Part shown: piece after piece, positions 45,657 through 57,873 of the stretch
How positions within the stretch are numbered: position 1 is the first letter of the stretch
Layout of the letters: the number at the start of each line of letters is the position of its first letter
Assembly (NCBI GenBank): GCA_010279815.1
Contig: QEOQ01000508.1
Location: 906,254 to 970,253, forward strand
Length of the DNA stretch: 64,000 nucleotides
Origin: Brachionus plicatilis
Lineage: Eukaryota > Rotifera > Eurotatoria > Ploima > Brachionidae
Direction of reading: 5' to 3'
Translations under genes and position numbers: made by a program
The notes under the pieces: model-generated
Databases searched by the model: none
The model's input: the letters and a program-made list of their open reading frames with translations, nothing else
What the model was told of the DNA's origin: nothing

Positions 45657-48600
45657 CTTTTAAATAAAAACAAATAAAATTAAATTGGTTTTTTTATTAA
45701 ATAACAAACCATTTTGATTTTTTTGATTTTAAATTAATTATAAAAATTGAAATGGCTTCTAAAATAAATTTAAATTTAGTTTCTTTGGTAATTGAAAAAT
45801 AAAAAAATTTTGTTTTCTTATCTATAATAAACAAATATTAATCTTTATGATTTATATTTTCAAAGATTTGTTATCTTTTGTTGAAATACCGTTTAAAATA
45901 ACCTAGTTTTACTGGTGTTTCGTATCAAATTAAGCTTGGATCTTTCCAAACATATTTTGATCAAGTCATGATGCGTACTTTAATGTTAATTTATTTAAGA
46001 TAATTATTAGAAAATAATAGATTTTATTTACAAAAAAAATGAACTTTATTCTTTCAATTCAAAAACCTAGTATGTAGAATAGAATTTTATTCTTAAGATT
46101 TTTTATCTGTAACAAAATAAAGATCATCAATTTGCATGCTATTGATTTTTAAGATTTTTAATTGAAATAATTAAGCTGCTCTTAGGAATTAAACCATTCC
46201 GTATCTAGTTCTAAGCGAACTTAACTCAATATGAAAGAAACTAATTTTACATATGCCATCTGAAAATATTTGTTCTTTTCAAATTTATTCTGATTATAAG
46301 TTTTATAATTAAGACTTCAAGTCGAATGATCATTCCTTGGTCATTTAAAGACTAGTTAATATTCATGATATTACTCCTATCTAAATATCAAACTCTTTCG
46401 TTTTTATCTAAATTTTTTGCTCTTAAAATTTCACTATTTTTGTCGATGCTAATTGTCTGATTAAGCTTGCCTCTAGCTATAATTTCGATTATTAATTCTT
46501 GCAAATTTCTTTTTTATTGATCTATTAAGAATTTTATTAAAAAAATTATTAAGATTTAATTTTCTTTTTAAGAGTCAAAGTACTGCAACTGTAAGACTCT
46601 TATTTACATTTTTTTTACTTTGAAAAATTACTTACCTAAATAGCTTATTTGTTCCGAAAAGAATCAAAATTAATAAATTTTTAATTTAGATGATATTTTA
46701 TACTGATAAAATTATGTTAAAGATGATTCAGTTAGCTTACAAAAGTCAATATCTTAATAATTATAAAATCATTCCACAATGTCAAAAATAGTCCACTGCT
46801 TTGCTAAACAAATATTTAATATTATACCAAGGAAATCAAGCAAAATGTTTCGACAAATCTGAAAATTTTGGCAATAATTTTTTGTTTGAAGACTAAATTA
46901 ATCTCTGAAAATATATAATTAAATAATGATTATGCTTTTAAAAATATGGATTTATTTTTAAGAAGGAATTGCACGAATAAAATGATAAATTGTTATTGAT
47001 TTTTTTACCGATTCTAAACTGAAAATTTAATTAATTGAAATTTTGATAAGAGCCGACATTTTACGCCAAAATTATTAACGCTACAAATATTTAGAAAATT
47101 TATACTTTTATCTTTTTTTAATTAAGTTTTTTTTGAAAATTCATTTGTTAAAATTTTATTTGGAATTTTCAAAACTAAAATGAAAAGTAGGACTTATTTT
47201 AAAAATTTAGAAACTATCGAAAATTTGCCTCTGGAAAAAACGCTTCAAAGAAAATCATTTTTATTTTGGGCTTATCTTTTAATTGACTCTAGTTGTTAAG
47301 TATTAATTTCCGAATTAGAAAATAGTGACGAATTTATCAGAACGCTAATTTTTATTTATGAATTTTTTCCTTATGATAGACTACAGGAAATAATTCTTGA
47401 CAAAGTTATTCACAAGCAAATAAAGTTCTGTCAATGTCAATTTCGTCATTAATGAAAAAAATTAAAAGCTACTTTATTTTATTTTTTGACTTTTGGAATA
47501 GAATAATTTGATATGTCGAAAGGAGGAATCTTTGCTGTTAATGGAAAATTTGATTTAACAAGTTGTTTAAAAATCAATTATTAATTCACTTACAAAAAAC
47601 TACTCAAGTAAAATAATAAAATTTAGACCAAATACTTATCTATCTAATAATTGGAGAATTAATATGCCGAAACATCTATGTATAATTTCAATATTTTCTC
47701 AGTCAATCTTTTATTTAATAATAATTAGTTAATTAATTTAGTATTCATTTTTTAAATAAATAATAATTTTTTTAAGTAAAATTCTTTACTATTTTAGAGC
47801 TTTAAAACAATTCAGAAAATTTTCAATCTTATTTATTGCTAAAATTTTAAATCCATAATCTAAAATAATATGTTTACTAATTCTTAATCCTTCAGACACA
47901 AATTAAAATCCAAATGAGATTAAAAAAGCCTGAAAATTGATCGATTGGTATGCTAGTACTTCCGATTTATAAAAAAAGAAATATATGATTAAGCAAAAAT
48001 CGTGGATATCAAAATGATAGTTTCTGATGTTATTATGTCTAAAAAATAACTAGAATCAATCAAATTTAAATAAATTAATGTCGTATGTTATATTGATTAT
48101 TTTTCAAAAAATATTTATTACGGAAATTAACAAGCGGGTCAAAATTTAAAATATCCACTTTCATTCTTTTCAAAACATGTTTTTTAATTTGGCGTTTCAA
48201 ATTTCAACGCTTAATTCATTTGAAATAAGCACATTAAATTGAATTATTTATTTTTTAATCGAATTTCAAAATTTACAATTTTGCAGAAAATTTTCAGAGC
48301 AATTTTTAAGCTATTATTTTTTTCGATTTACGCCGCTTGAGCGATCCAAAAAATTAATAAACAAAAAAAAGGAAAATTTTAAATAGAAGAACGATAATTA
48401 AGACACATGCAATTTTTTATTGTACATAATAAATATATTATTAGATTGAGCGTTCCCCTTAATAGTTATATTTATCAATATTAAGTTAGTAATAAAAAAT
48501 TTAAACATTTTTTTAATAGTTTATTTTTAATCAGGAGCACTTGATTACTTCCCGACGTAACAATTAACTTAATAGTGACTTTAAAAATGAAAGGCTCTAA

Positions 48601-48665
48601 ATTTGAAAATTTATCTAAAAATCAAAAATAGACTCTGTTTACTATAAAAGAGATTTATTCAGGAA
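45657..48665. other. Non-coding; probably holds the calcineurin B first exon and promoter
   Basis: 3.0 kb of A/T-rich DNA. I searched the minus strand for an ATG immediately followed by a GT donor and did not find a convincing one. GTAAGTAATTTTT on the minus strand near 46625 is a good donor but lacks a preceding ATG. No repeats are supported. Confidence 0.4.
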
Positions 48666-50064
48666 TCAAATTTGATCAGAAAAATTTGCAAAACTCGCTA
48701 AATTGGTGTAAGAATGAAGCTCATCTTGTTTGACAAGATCCCAATATACTTGGGAACTTTGGCTTGAATCAAAGTTTCGTCCAAAATCTTGAACCCCGTT
48801 AGGATAGCAATTAATGTAATCTGCATCACTGTTGCCAAAACGATTCATGCTTTGATGGTCATAGTCAATTGAATGGCAAAAATGTTGTCTATTTGGCTCA
48901 AAATGAAAAGCATTTTGATCAGTAGTTGATGATTCAAACATGGACTCTTCAAAAATTTCTTGTCCGTATCTGCTTTCGACGTTTCGAGTGTCTATTTTGA
49001 AATATTTTCTAGCTCTTTCTTTAAGTGAGTTCTTATGGCTTGATTCATCAATCGTATTATGAAATGTGGTTTTCATTTTGTTTTTATTCTTTTTTAGTGG
49101 CAAATTTTTTTCTGGTATTCCGTTTGACGGTGTTGAATTAATATTTTTACAAGCAAAATAATTTTCATTGATAATTTCTTTTGATGTTTCTAAAAAAATA
49201 AATTTTAATTCCCTGTTGAAAAACAAAAAGTCTAGCGATTTATTGGCGAGATTTTTAATTAAATTAAGAAGGTAATTTTTTATAATATCATTAAGAGCTA
49301 AGCTTTTTTAAAAAATTCCGAATCTCGAAACGAAGTCTTTTGCATTCACTAAGATTTCGGGAAAGTATTCTAGAAAACAAATATTTTTTTTTCTAAATTA
49401 ATACTTGAAAATTAACAACATTTTAATTTTATTAAAGAAATCAGTATTACCTGATGGCATTTGAAGAGCCATTAATTCATCAACCCTTAAAAAAAGTTAA
49501 ATATTTTAATACATTTTTGACTAAATTTTAATTAAAAAAATATTAAATTAATTATTTTTTAGAAATTTTTTACAAAAAATTAAAATTTTAAAATCATATT
49601 TTCTATTTGATGAAAACCGTTTTAATATTTTCTATTTTCTCAAGTTCAAATTCAAATTACAATTAAAATAAGATAAAATAGCAATCATAATAGTTCAATA
49701 AGAAAATCAATAAGCCAATCGTGACTTAATATAATTGCGGCATAAATTCTCCTGATCGTCTAAACATATTTAAATTTTTTCAAAAAAATCCAAGCTATGA
49801 CTTGAACCTTTATAAGAGTAGTAAAATTGAGTTAAAATTAAAGAAATTGAAAAAAAAGCAAATCTCAGAATATTGAAAAATATTTATTATCTACTTCACT
49901 GGAAAAATATATTTTAAAATACTCGTGATCTATTCCTACGAAAACTTTCTACCAACTTTTTTATTTTGGAGTTAATTACATAGTAACCTTGTCATAAAAA
50001 TTAAAATTGAATTACAACTCTTTTTTTACTCACTATTTTAAAAAATTCAAACTGAAAAGAGGGG

Positions 50065-50148
<84 letters not shown>

Positions 50149-53100
50149 TACTTAAAGTAGCTAGAAATACCCTGAATATAGAATATTTCAAAAATTAAAT
50201 CATCAATTTTACTTTTACTCAAACAAAAAAACTGTCTTTATTTTCTTAAAAAGAATTCGAAAATACAAAAATTAGGGCAAAGTAAAATTTTTTTTCAATT
50301 TTCAATTTGCTCAATTTGCTCAAAAATTTCAAATGCGCAATTTCATTGCATTGCAATTTACACAGTCTTTTAACTTTTAAAACTTTCAAATTTCAATATA
50401 AAAAATTGCAAATATGCAATGCAAAATAATTGTGCATTTGAAATTTTTGAGCAAATTGAAAATTGAACAAAAATTTTACTTTGCCAAAATTAGACTTATT
50501 TTCAATTTCAAAATTTACTCTACATTTTTTTCATTTTTAATTTTCTTTATAAGAATAAGGATAATTTTTTTTTTTAAAAAGAAAAGTTGGTGATTTATTT
50601 TTGAAAATATCCCTAATAAATTGAAAATAATTTTAAAATATTCAGGGTATTTTCTAGCTAATTTGATTTTAATTGTTATAACATACATATGTAGAAACTA
50701 TGTAATTAACTCTTAGAGTCGTTAATACGAGTTTACGGTAATAATATTTTTAATAATTTCACTTTAAATACAGCACCATGTTTTATTCGCAGGCTTAATT
50801 TTGAACTTATAGAAAAAAATATTACTAAAATATTAATCAATTTGCTCTGTTCTTTTGTAATGAATTTCACATTATCTGATGCAGAAAACTAATAAATAAT
50901 AATTATTGAAAATTTTTGTCACAGATATTAATAATTTTGGGGAAAATCCAGGATCTTTCGAATGGCAACAGTCTGCTAGCAATACAAAGATTGAAAAAAA
51001 ATAGATAATAGAATAAAAATAAAAGTTCATGGAAGCTATTCCTTTAATTTTAAGATTTACCTGTACAATTCATTCATCAAAATTATTTGAAACGACTCTA
51101 CAATTGAACATTCATGTCCATTTATTGGCAAGAAAGTCGCTCTAGGAACTAAAACAGCGCTACATTGACATACCAAATTATCAATCATATTTTGAGCCAG
51201 TCTAAATGAAAACGTTCCGTGTTCTTTTATTTTAACTTAGAAAACATTTTTATCAAAAAATTAAATGATTAAAAGTAAAATTACCTTCTATTAGCTTTTC
51301 TCTAACAAATAACAAATCTATGGGATTGACTAAATGAAAGATAGATTTTCCAAATATGGCCTCCATATCTGTATCTAATTCCAGTGGAAAACTTTAATTT
51401 TTTAAAAAGAGTTAAGAAAAATTCAAACAATTTCTTAATTAAAACTTTTCAATTGATTCAATTTGTAATTTGTTATCCAATTTGATGATGAAAGTAGAAT
51501 TCTGAAGATAAATTTCACACAGAGACTGAGTCTCTACACTTAAACCTAATCCAAAAAAGCCAGCACCTATTTTCGAATTAGATAAACAGGAATCCAATCT
51601 TCCAATTATTTGAACAAGCTTTTGGAGATAATTATAAAATATTTTTTCTTTAACTGAGAAAAAACTACTCGCCAGCCAGATGATTTGTTTGATGAACTTG
51701 ATTTTTTCATAAGAGTTGATTTGAAACGAATTTGCAACGAAACTTTTTTACCATTGATTCCAAGTGGATTTTCGAACATATTTTCTTCTAAAACTTTTAT
51801 TAAACAAATTTATTTGAAAAATAATAATATTACTACCTTCAATATTTTCATCTGAATAATCAGATCCGACAGAATCAAAACATGCTTTGTTTTTACAAAT
51901 TTTGGTTAGACCAAGCATTGTTGAAAATTCCTTACGATCATCTGGATGAATATATTCGTAAATATGCGTTCCAATCATGGCAACCTAGTAAAGTAAGCTT
52001 TAGTTGAAAAAAAATTTTTCAACTTTTTACCTGTGATAAACCCAGCATAGATGAAACTGATTCATTAATGTAAAGAAATTTTCCATCATGACCCAACAAG
52101 AATAAGAATCCATCAAGTAACTAAAAAATTGATTAGTTCACTAATTATCTCTAAAACTTTTCTCAACTCTCAAATATTTAATTATTTTTAAAGATGCTTT
52201 TTAACTTATATGCATCCAAAAATTAATAAAAATTCTATTATAATTTAAAGAAATAAAGTTTCATTTTTAAATTTTACTTTATTTTTTTTTTGACAAACAG
52301 AATATAGAAATTTGTTTTACGATAGTTAAGTATCGCCATCAATACCTGTCAGAACTTGGTTCCCATAAGGATTAGAGCTTATACTATTGTTATATGTGCT
52401 AAACATGAGTCATCTTACAGTCTTTTTACAAAGCTTTTTCTATAACTTTACCCGGATGTTGTAAAATTGGAATTATTGAAGCATTTGAATATTTTGCTCT
52501 TACTCTTCGAAGTGGCAAATGGACTTGTAATTAAAAATATGTATGTGCTTGGAAAAGAACCAAAATTTTCATTATTCAATAGAAAAAGAGTAGTGGACCC
52601 ATATAAATACAATATTCAGGATCATCTAAACTAATAAAAGTGTAAGGACACAGTTATTGATTGGTGAGAGGGTTTTCCAAAAAGACACAATTTTTTAATG
52701 AACAGAATGGTTAACAAATGGAGCAAATTAAATGCCAGCACACTCTAATCGTGTACACAGTTTAAAAATAGTCAATATCAAGGCAAAGTTTGATTTGGAC
52801 TAATAGATTTTTTCTTCAAAATTCCCAAGTGGAGACTTGTAGGACAAAATTGAAAAAGTCCAAGGCAATTTGAGATTTTTTAAGTAAAGTCAGCTTTTAA
52901 GTTAATAAAATGACCGCTATACGTAGATAACTCTACGAAAAATTCAATGTTTTACCAAAATGTGGTTCAAATTGCATTCACAATCTATGGGATTTCAGTT
53001 GTAGAAACATTAATTTTTGGTCGACTGAAAAAGCTGAAAAAATTAATTTAGGTGGACTTTTTGAATTTTTTTCGACAAGTCAAAACTTCTGACTTTCATA

Positions 53101-53550
53101 CAAATCCACATACACATTATAATAATTACTATGTAACAAGTATTTTCATTATCTGTATTATTAATAATAAAAATTTAATTGTAGATAAAATTTTAATTGA
53201 ATGGGAGTTGAGTGTATAAAAAAAGTTCAAAAATTATTACTGAAGGTATAAAAGAATTTATCTCAAACTTTTCTCTTACAAAATTTTTGGGAACTTAAAA
53301 AAAATAATTATAAATTGAATTTGATATGAGAATAAATATAAGCTTACTTTCATTCTTAAAATTGCATTCAGAATAAAATTTTTTCAATTTTAAATAGCTA
53401 ATTGTGAGGCGAATAATAGATGCTTTATCGAGTTGTCTGGTAATTTCGCACTGTAATGGAAGTAATGCTGATAAATACTTAAATTCATCATTTTCACGAT
53501 TACGCCTTGAGCGCGCAGCCTCTTTTGATTTATTATTCTTTTCTGGAAAG
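48666..53550 (-). CDS. bHLH-PAS transcription factor, NPAS1/3-Trachealess-like
   Basis: Exons: 53348-53550, 52031-52120, 51837-51984, 51669-51787, 51446-51618, 51285-51391, 51061-51235, 49451-49485, 48666-49189. From the second on, all phases agree (1371 nt, 456 residues). Exon 1: basic helix-loop-helix, [17 protein letters not shown] then [19 protein letters not shown], the Sim/Trachealess/NPAS class signature. Exons 2-3: [34 protein letters not shown] and [13 protein letters not shown]. Exons 4-5: [10 protein letters not shown] and IIGRLDS match the NPAS1/3 linker. The second PAS region ([10 protein letters not shown]... HGTFSFRLA) is strongly diverged, lacking the usual YYRW..GGYIWIQ. Donor of exon 5 (GTTTTA) is weak. 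C-terminal 170 residues are unrelated to anything I know. Exon 1 ends in phase 1 but exon 2 starts in phase 0, so a small exon is missed or exon 1 ends elsewhere. The ATG exon is not found. Nuclear DNA-binding regulator, expected to dimerise with ARNT/Tango. Confidence 0.85.
50065..50148 (+). repeat. (AAT)n microsatellite, about 28 units
   Basis: Uninterrupted ATA/AAT repeat of about 83 bp, within the large intron between exons 7 and 8 of the bHLH-PAS gene. Poly-Asn and poly-Ile open frames across it are artefacts. Confidence 0.95.
50276..50485. mobile_element. 210-bp inverted-repeat element with 8-bp target duplication (MITE)
   Basis: The left end GGCAAAGTAAAATTTTTTTT continues CAATTTTCAATTTGC. 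The right end is GCAAATTGAAAATTGAACAA continuing AAATTTTACTTTGCC; the arms pair almost throughout. The interior has a second nested inverted pair, CAAATGCGCAATTTCATTGC against GCAATGCAAAATAATTGTGC. Identical 8-mers AAAATTAG flank it at 50268-50275 and 50486-50493. A truncated relative is at 10583-10760. No coding capacity; hAT-type by duplication length. It sits in the bHLH-PAS intron. Confidence 0.9.
52330..52800 (+). pseudogene. Possible LINE 3'-end relic
   Basis: At about 52682-52745 the plus strand reads [18 protein letters not shown], then [10 protein letters not shown] after stops. This resembles the C-terminal end of many LINE second open frames (..FF.NRVVN.WN.LP..V....S...FK..LD). Upstream text to 52330 is possibly part of the same element but too damaged to read. 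It lies antisense in an intron of the bHLH-PAS gene. Confidence 0.45.
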
Positions 53551-54244
53551 CTAAAAAATTTTAAAAATTTAATCAGAATTATTCATTTTTTAGCAAAAAT
53601 TCAACTTTTTAATTTTATTGACCATTGTCTTCAAGTTTTGCATCTTATTCATTACAGTTTAATTAAAATTCTTTTTTGATTTGGTCAAAGATGCAACTAA
53701 AAATTAAAAATCCCGCGTGAAACTCTGCTAATTAGCTTTGTATGAATAAACAATTAAAATTATCTTTAATGAACGAATAAAGCAATGTTTTGCAATTTTG
53801 TCACTGTATTGGGAATTTAAATTTTGAATTCAATTGAAAAATTTACTAAAAAAAATTCATGTTTTTCTTAGATTTATTTCAAACAAATTTTTTAAGGCCA
53901 TTGTTTTTGATTATGTAAATAATTTTATTTTAATTTAAAAATCTATTAATTACAGATGTTTTTTCTTTTAAGACTTTTATTTTTATTTTTTGAATACAAC
54001 AGACAAATGCAAAAAAATAACTAATATTTTATTTAACTAGACAAACTTGAATATTTAAAGTTAGTTGAAGTTTTTTGAATCTCTCAGTCTAAACCTTTAT
54101 TTAAACAAGCTTAGTTGCTACAGAAACGCATATTCAGTGTTAAGGTCATGCTTAAAGTTGAAAATATTATAACCAATTTTATAATTTATAATAAAATTTC
54201 TTTGCATTTTTTTATTGATTCGTTAATTTTCTTTTTAATAAAAA
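53551..54244. promoter_or_regulatory. Divergent intergenic region between bHLH-PAS and SPATA7
   Basis: About 0.7 kb separates the first located bHLH-PAS exon (minus) from the SPATA7 ATG (plus). It must hold the SPATA7 promoter, and probably the bHLH-PAS start exon unless that gene extends past SPATA7. No individual motif is recognised. ATG AAT AAT and ATG CAA AAC on the minus strand near 53590 and 53645 are candidate starts, but neither has a usable donor. Confidence 0.35.
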
Positions 54245-56604
54245 ATGTCAAATCTTCCACAAAAGAGCAACTCGGTTACGGCCACAAAAGGTTTATTAAT
54301 CACCAAAAGCTCTCGTAAGTGATTAATTTAGCTAAAATGATATTAATTTTTTTCATTAATTAGCTTTGGCTACCGAAAGTTGTAAATTAGAAAAACAATT
54401 TATAACAGCCCAAAACATGGCTTCACATTACAGGAGAGTTATTAACGCAAAGCGTAAAATTCTAGTTTATCATGATTTCAAAATTAAATTTGCTCTAAAT
54501 TGTAGCTTCAATTGATACAACACCACCCAAATCGTTGACAAAAAGTATCAAAGGTAAATTGAAAAATAATGTTTTTTAATTTTTTTTATAAACTAATAAA
54601 AGCATATTTAAAAGCTAAAGATAGAGTCAAGCGAGAACTCATGCAGCTATCATGGGCTAACAAAAATTTTAATAGACCGAAAAGTGCTGAAAATCCTGTG
54701 GTACTAAAATTTTTTCGCTTTAATTTTTTTAATAAAATTTCATCCAAAGAGCATAGGAGATGATAGATCAGATTCAAAATCATTGACTACTGTGTCTCGT
54801 ACTCTTAAAACTGAGGAAAGCAAATCCAGAATTTTGCCAGACCAAAAAAAGCTTCACAAATCCATGTCCAGTATGATGATAAACTTTACCAAACACAATC
54901 CAAACCGAGTTGTACTGTACAAACCAAATGAGCCAGAAAAAACTAATTTTGTTAATCCATTTTCACATGCATCCCAAAACAAGCAAACAGAAAGGGCAGC
55001 AAAAGATATGCTCACCACTCTTCTGTTTAATGCGCATGCCGCAAATGATCCGTAAGAAAAATTTAAAAATCTGTTTGAGTTTTTTTTGAAAAAAAAAAAT
55101 TTAAGAAATTTATCAGGCATTATGAATCCAGCACTTAAAGCTATGTCTCGCCTCGTATCTGGTCACAATTATGACGTGCTCGATCTTCATGCGGACAAAT
55201 TTAAACATCCTAACAAAGAATTTCAGCCTAGAATAATAAATTTGGAAAAATCTTCATCAAAATTAAGACAATCTAATATCTACGAGCCACCTAGGAGACG
55301 AAAAAAAAATAATATCCAACAAACTAATAATGACCACGAAAATGAAAATTTATCTATCAGGAATTCTAATCTGAATGAATCAAAAAATTTCAATGAGGAA
55401 TCCGATGGAGAAGAATTGTACCCTCCAAAATTAAACAGTTCTGAAATTTTCAATGCCTCAACTGGATCCAAAAGATTGTCTGCAAGTCAAATAAGTCTAA
55501 AGAGAGCTGCAGAAAAGTAAAAAAAATAAATAAATTAATTAATTAAATATTTTTTTCCTTTCTAAAAGAGAAGAACAACTAAAGTATATAGAATTTTTAA
55601 AAGATGTAACTACAGATGTATTAGAACGTGGAATCACCAGCAATAAGGTTATAGCCAATTGTTTTAATTATCATATAAAAAAGAACAGAAATCGCTTAGA
55701 TGATAAAAAAATGCGCGAGATTCTTAGCTCCCTAAGAGTCGATATTGGAATTCCGAATGAATCTGAAGCTGAAATTGACTCCAATCTGTACCAAACAGTC
55801 AACAAGGCTCTTTTAATGGACAAAGAGCAAAATAAGGAAAACACAGATGCAGAAAGTGAATATTTGTCATTGAAAAAGTTTGGCTATCCAAGTAGAGTGA
55901 ATAGCTCACGATCATTATTGGGCGATGAGAGGACCGATTTAAATGTGAGTCACGGAAAAAAATTATTCGATGACTATGAAAATCAAATTATTCAGAATAT
56001 TCAAACTATTAGACGAAAATCCTCTAGTAGTGGAAATGAACAAAGTCGAAAAAATTCAGTAGAATCAGACAAATCAACTCCTAAATTATCAAGACACAGT
56101 TCTATTTTGAAAAAATCACCAAGCCAATCATCACTGCCAAGTCGCAATGAAAGTGTGGATCCAAAGAATCAAGAAGTTAATCTATCTAAATCCTATCAAG
56201 ATAATGAAGCACATATAAATGATAAAAATGGTGATAGTGATGACGATGATATTTTTATTACATCAAAAAAGGACTCGAGAAATTCTAGCAATAATGGTAG
56301 TCGAAGAAGCAGCCAAGTAAAAGAAAATTCGATTAGAAATAGTGTGGTTGACGAAGATGCATTGTTTAATGACAATTATGGAGCACCAGATATGGACAGT
56401 GGCGGATCAGAAAATGATGACCAATTTAATGAACTCAATACTCAGATGTGGAAAGGGGCCTCACGAAAAAAAAGCTCTAATAGCAGCGGAAGTGACAATA
56501 GATCTGTGGATACTCCAACGCCGAAGCCGAGATCAACTAAAAATGTTTCAAATCAAGTGGAAACTGCAAATGCAGAAAACACTTCGGACGAAGACGATTT
56601 TTAA
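54245..56604 (+). CDS. SPATA7: SPATA7 (ciliary transition-zone protein), 7 exons
   Basis: Exons: 54245-54314, 54364-54453, 54506-54553, 54603-54700, 54750-55051, 55106-55516, 55569-56604; 2055 nt, 684 residues, every junction in phase with GT-AG. Key match: exon 7 starts EEQLKYIEFLKDVTTDVLER, then GITSNKVIANCFNYHIKKNR and DDKKMREILSSLRVDIGI, the conserved SPATA7 core (YL.F..DVT..IL..GL.SNR...+.F..HI..NK..L.E.KM+..L..L+.DLG). The N-terminus also fits in order: LLITKSS, KQFITAQNMASHYRRVINAK, then KAKDRVKRELMQLSWANKNF. The C-terminal 200 residues are low-complexity Ser/Asn/Asp. In vertebrates SPATA7 organises the connecting cilium/transition zone with RPGRIP1 and its loss causes retinal degeneration. 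The family is about 600 residues in human, so length is normal. The ATG at 54245 is the first in frame. Confidence 0.92.
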
Positions 56605-57680
56605 AAATTCTCAAATAAGTGTGATTTAAGTTAAAATGAAAATTTTAACTATTTGATTCAGATATTTTTAAAAGAAATTTTATAAAACGCCTTAAAAAAA
56701 AATTATTTAAAAATTTCAATTATTTTTAGAAATATTAAAATTAATTTAAAATTTTATTTTTATTTTTAAATAATGCGAAAATATTCACTGATTATTTTTA
56801 TTAAATATTGAATATTTAATTTATAGCTTGAAATTTTCTAAATCAACCCTTTAGGGTTCAAAATTGAACTGAAAAATCTGAAAAATAAAAGCAAGTATAT
56901 TTATTCTTCACGTATATATTTTTTTTTTAAATTTCGTTATTTAGATTCTTTATTATTTATTTTAATTTTTCGTAATCCAAAAGAATAATTATCAAAATAG
57001 CAAGAGTTTATCTAGATTTCATTAAAATTGCATATTAGTTTAAATGAATGAAAGAAATCTCATGATAAGATATGTTCATTAAAATGCCTGAATTTTATCA
57101 GAATATAAAAAAATTTTTTTAAATATTCATTAAAAGATAAATTTATAGGAGATGATTTTTTTCGATAGAATTTTTTAATATAAATAATATAAATTTTTTT
57201 TGAATTTTTAAACATCAGCTAATTTTGAAAAATAAATACTAATAACTAGACAATTTCAAAACTTAATAAAGATCGCTCAAGGAAATTTTAATTAAAATTA
57301 ATTTTAATTCTTTAAAAAACGCTATTTAAAAAAATCGAAAAATTGTTTGAATTATTAATGTAGAACAAAAATTTAATTAAAAATGTTTATTTAGAAACAT
57401 TTTTTTGAAAAACAATTTTTTGATTTGGTATTAAATTTAAAATTTTTGCTTTTTTTATGTTTTAATTTGATGTTATTGTTAAAAAATTTAAATAGGAGTC
57501 CGTTTTTAAAAAAGCTAAAATAATTCTTAATTTTTTTTAGTTCAAATTATGTTTCAATAGTATATTAAATAAAAAACAGATTTAATTTTAATCATTATTA
57601 TAAACCATAAAGAAATTTTTGTTTTTCATTTTTTAAAAAAAAAATTATTATTTCCTTTATTTTAGAAATTGATTAAGGAC
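56605..57680. other. Non-coding 3' flank of SPATA7
   Basis: A/T-rich. GAAAAATAAAAGC at about 56879-56891 is a possible poly(A) signal. Nothing else is supported. Confidence 0.5.
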
Positions 57681-57865
57681 CATACTTGTTTATAAGTCAC
57701 AGTTTTAAGCCTAAGCCACAAATATTTAAGTCAAAGTTAGGACTTGAACTGATTTTTTTTTCTTTAAGTCAAAAATATGACTTGCACAAAATTTTTTATC
57801 AATATCTGCTTCATCAGGACCAGTTGAAAGTCATTGACTTGACTTGTGACTTAAAAACAAGTCTG
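57681..57865. mobile_element. 185-bp inverted-repeat element with 8-bp target duplication
   Basis: The left end CATACTTGTTTATAAGTCAC and the right end (reverse complement CAGACTTGTTTTTAAGTCAC) match with two or three differences. TTAAGGAC flanks it at 57673-57680 and 57866-57873. The interior carries AAGTC-rich repeats. Termini (CAGACTTGTTT..AAGTC) are clearly related to the 3895-4275 element (CAGAGTTGTTTAAAAGTC), making a short subfamily. The open frame crossing it is not a gene. Confidence 0.85.
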
Positions 57866-57873
57866 TTAAGGAC

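Noticed and set aside
49300..49376. Extra bHLH-PAS exon starting [11 protein letters not shown]
   Set aside because: It has a good acceptor and correct phase but no usable donor before its stop; exon 8 joins directly in phase to the last exon at 49189.
50001..50222. Poly-Asn and poly-Ile open frames
   Set aside because: Both are translations of the (AAT)n microsatellite.
55086..55105. Start of a separate gene at 55086
   Set aside because: This is the last stretch of a SPATA7 intron; exon 6 begins at 55106 in phase with exon 5.
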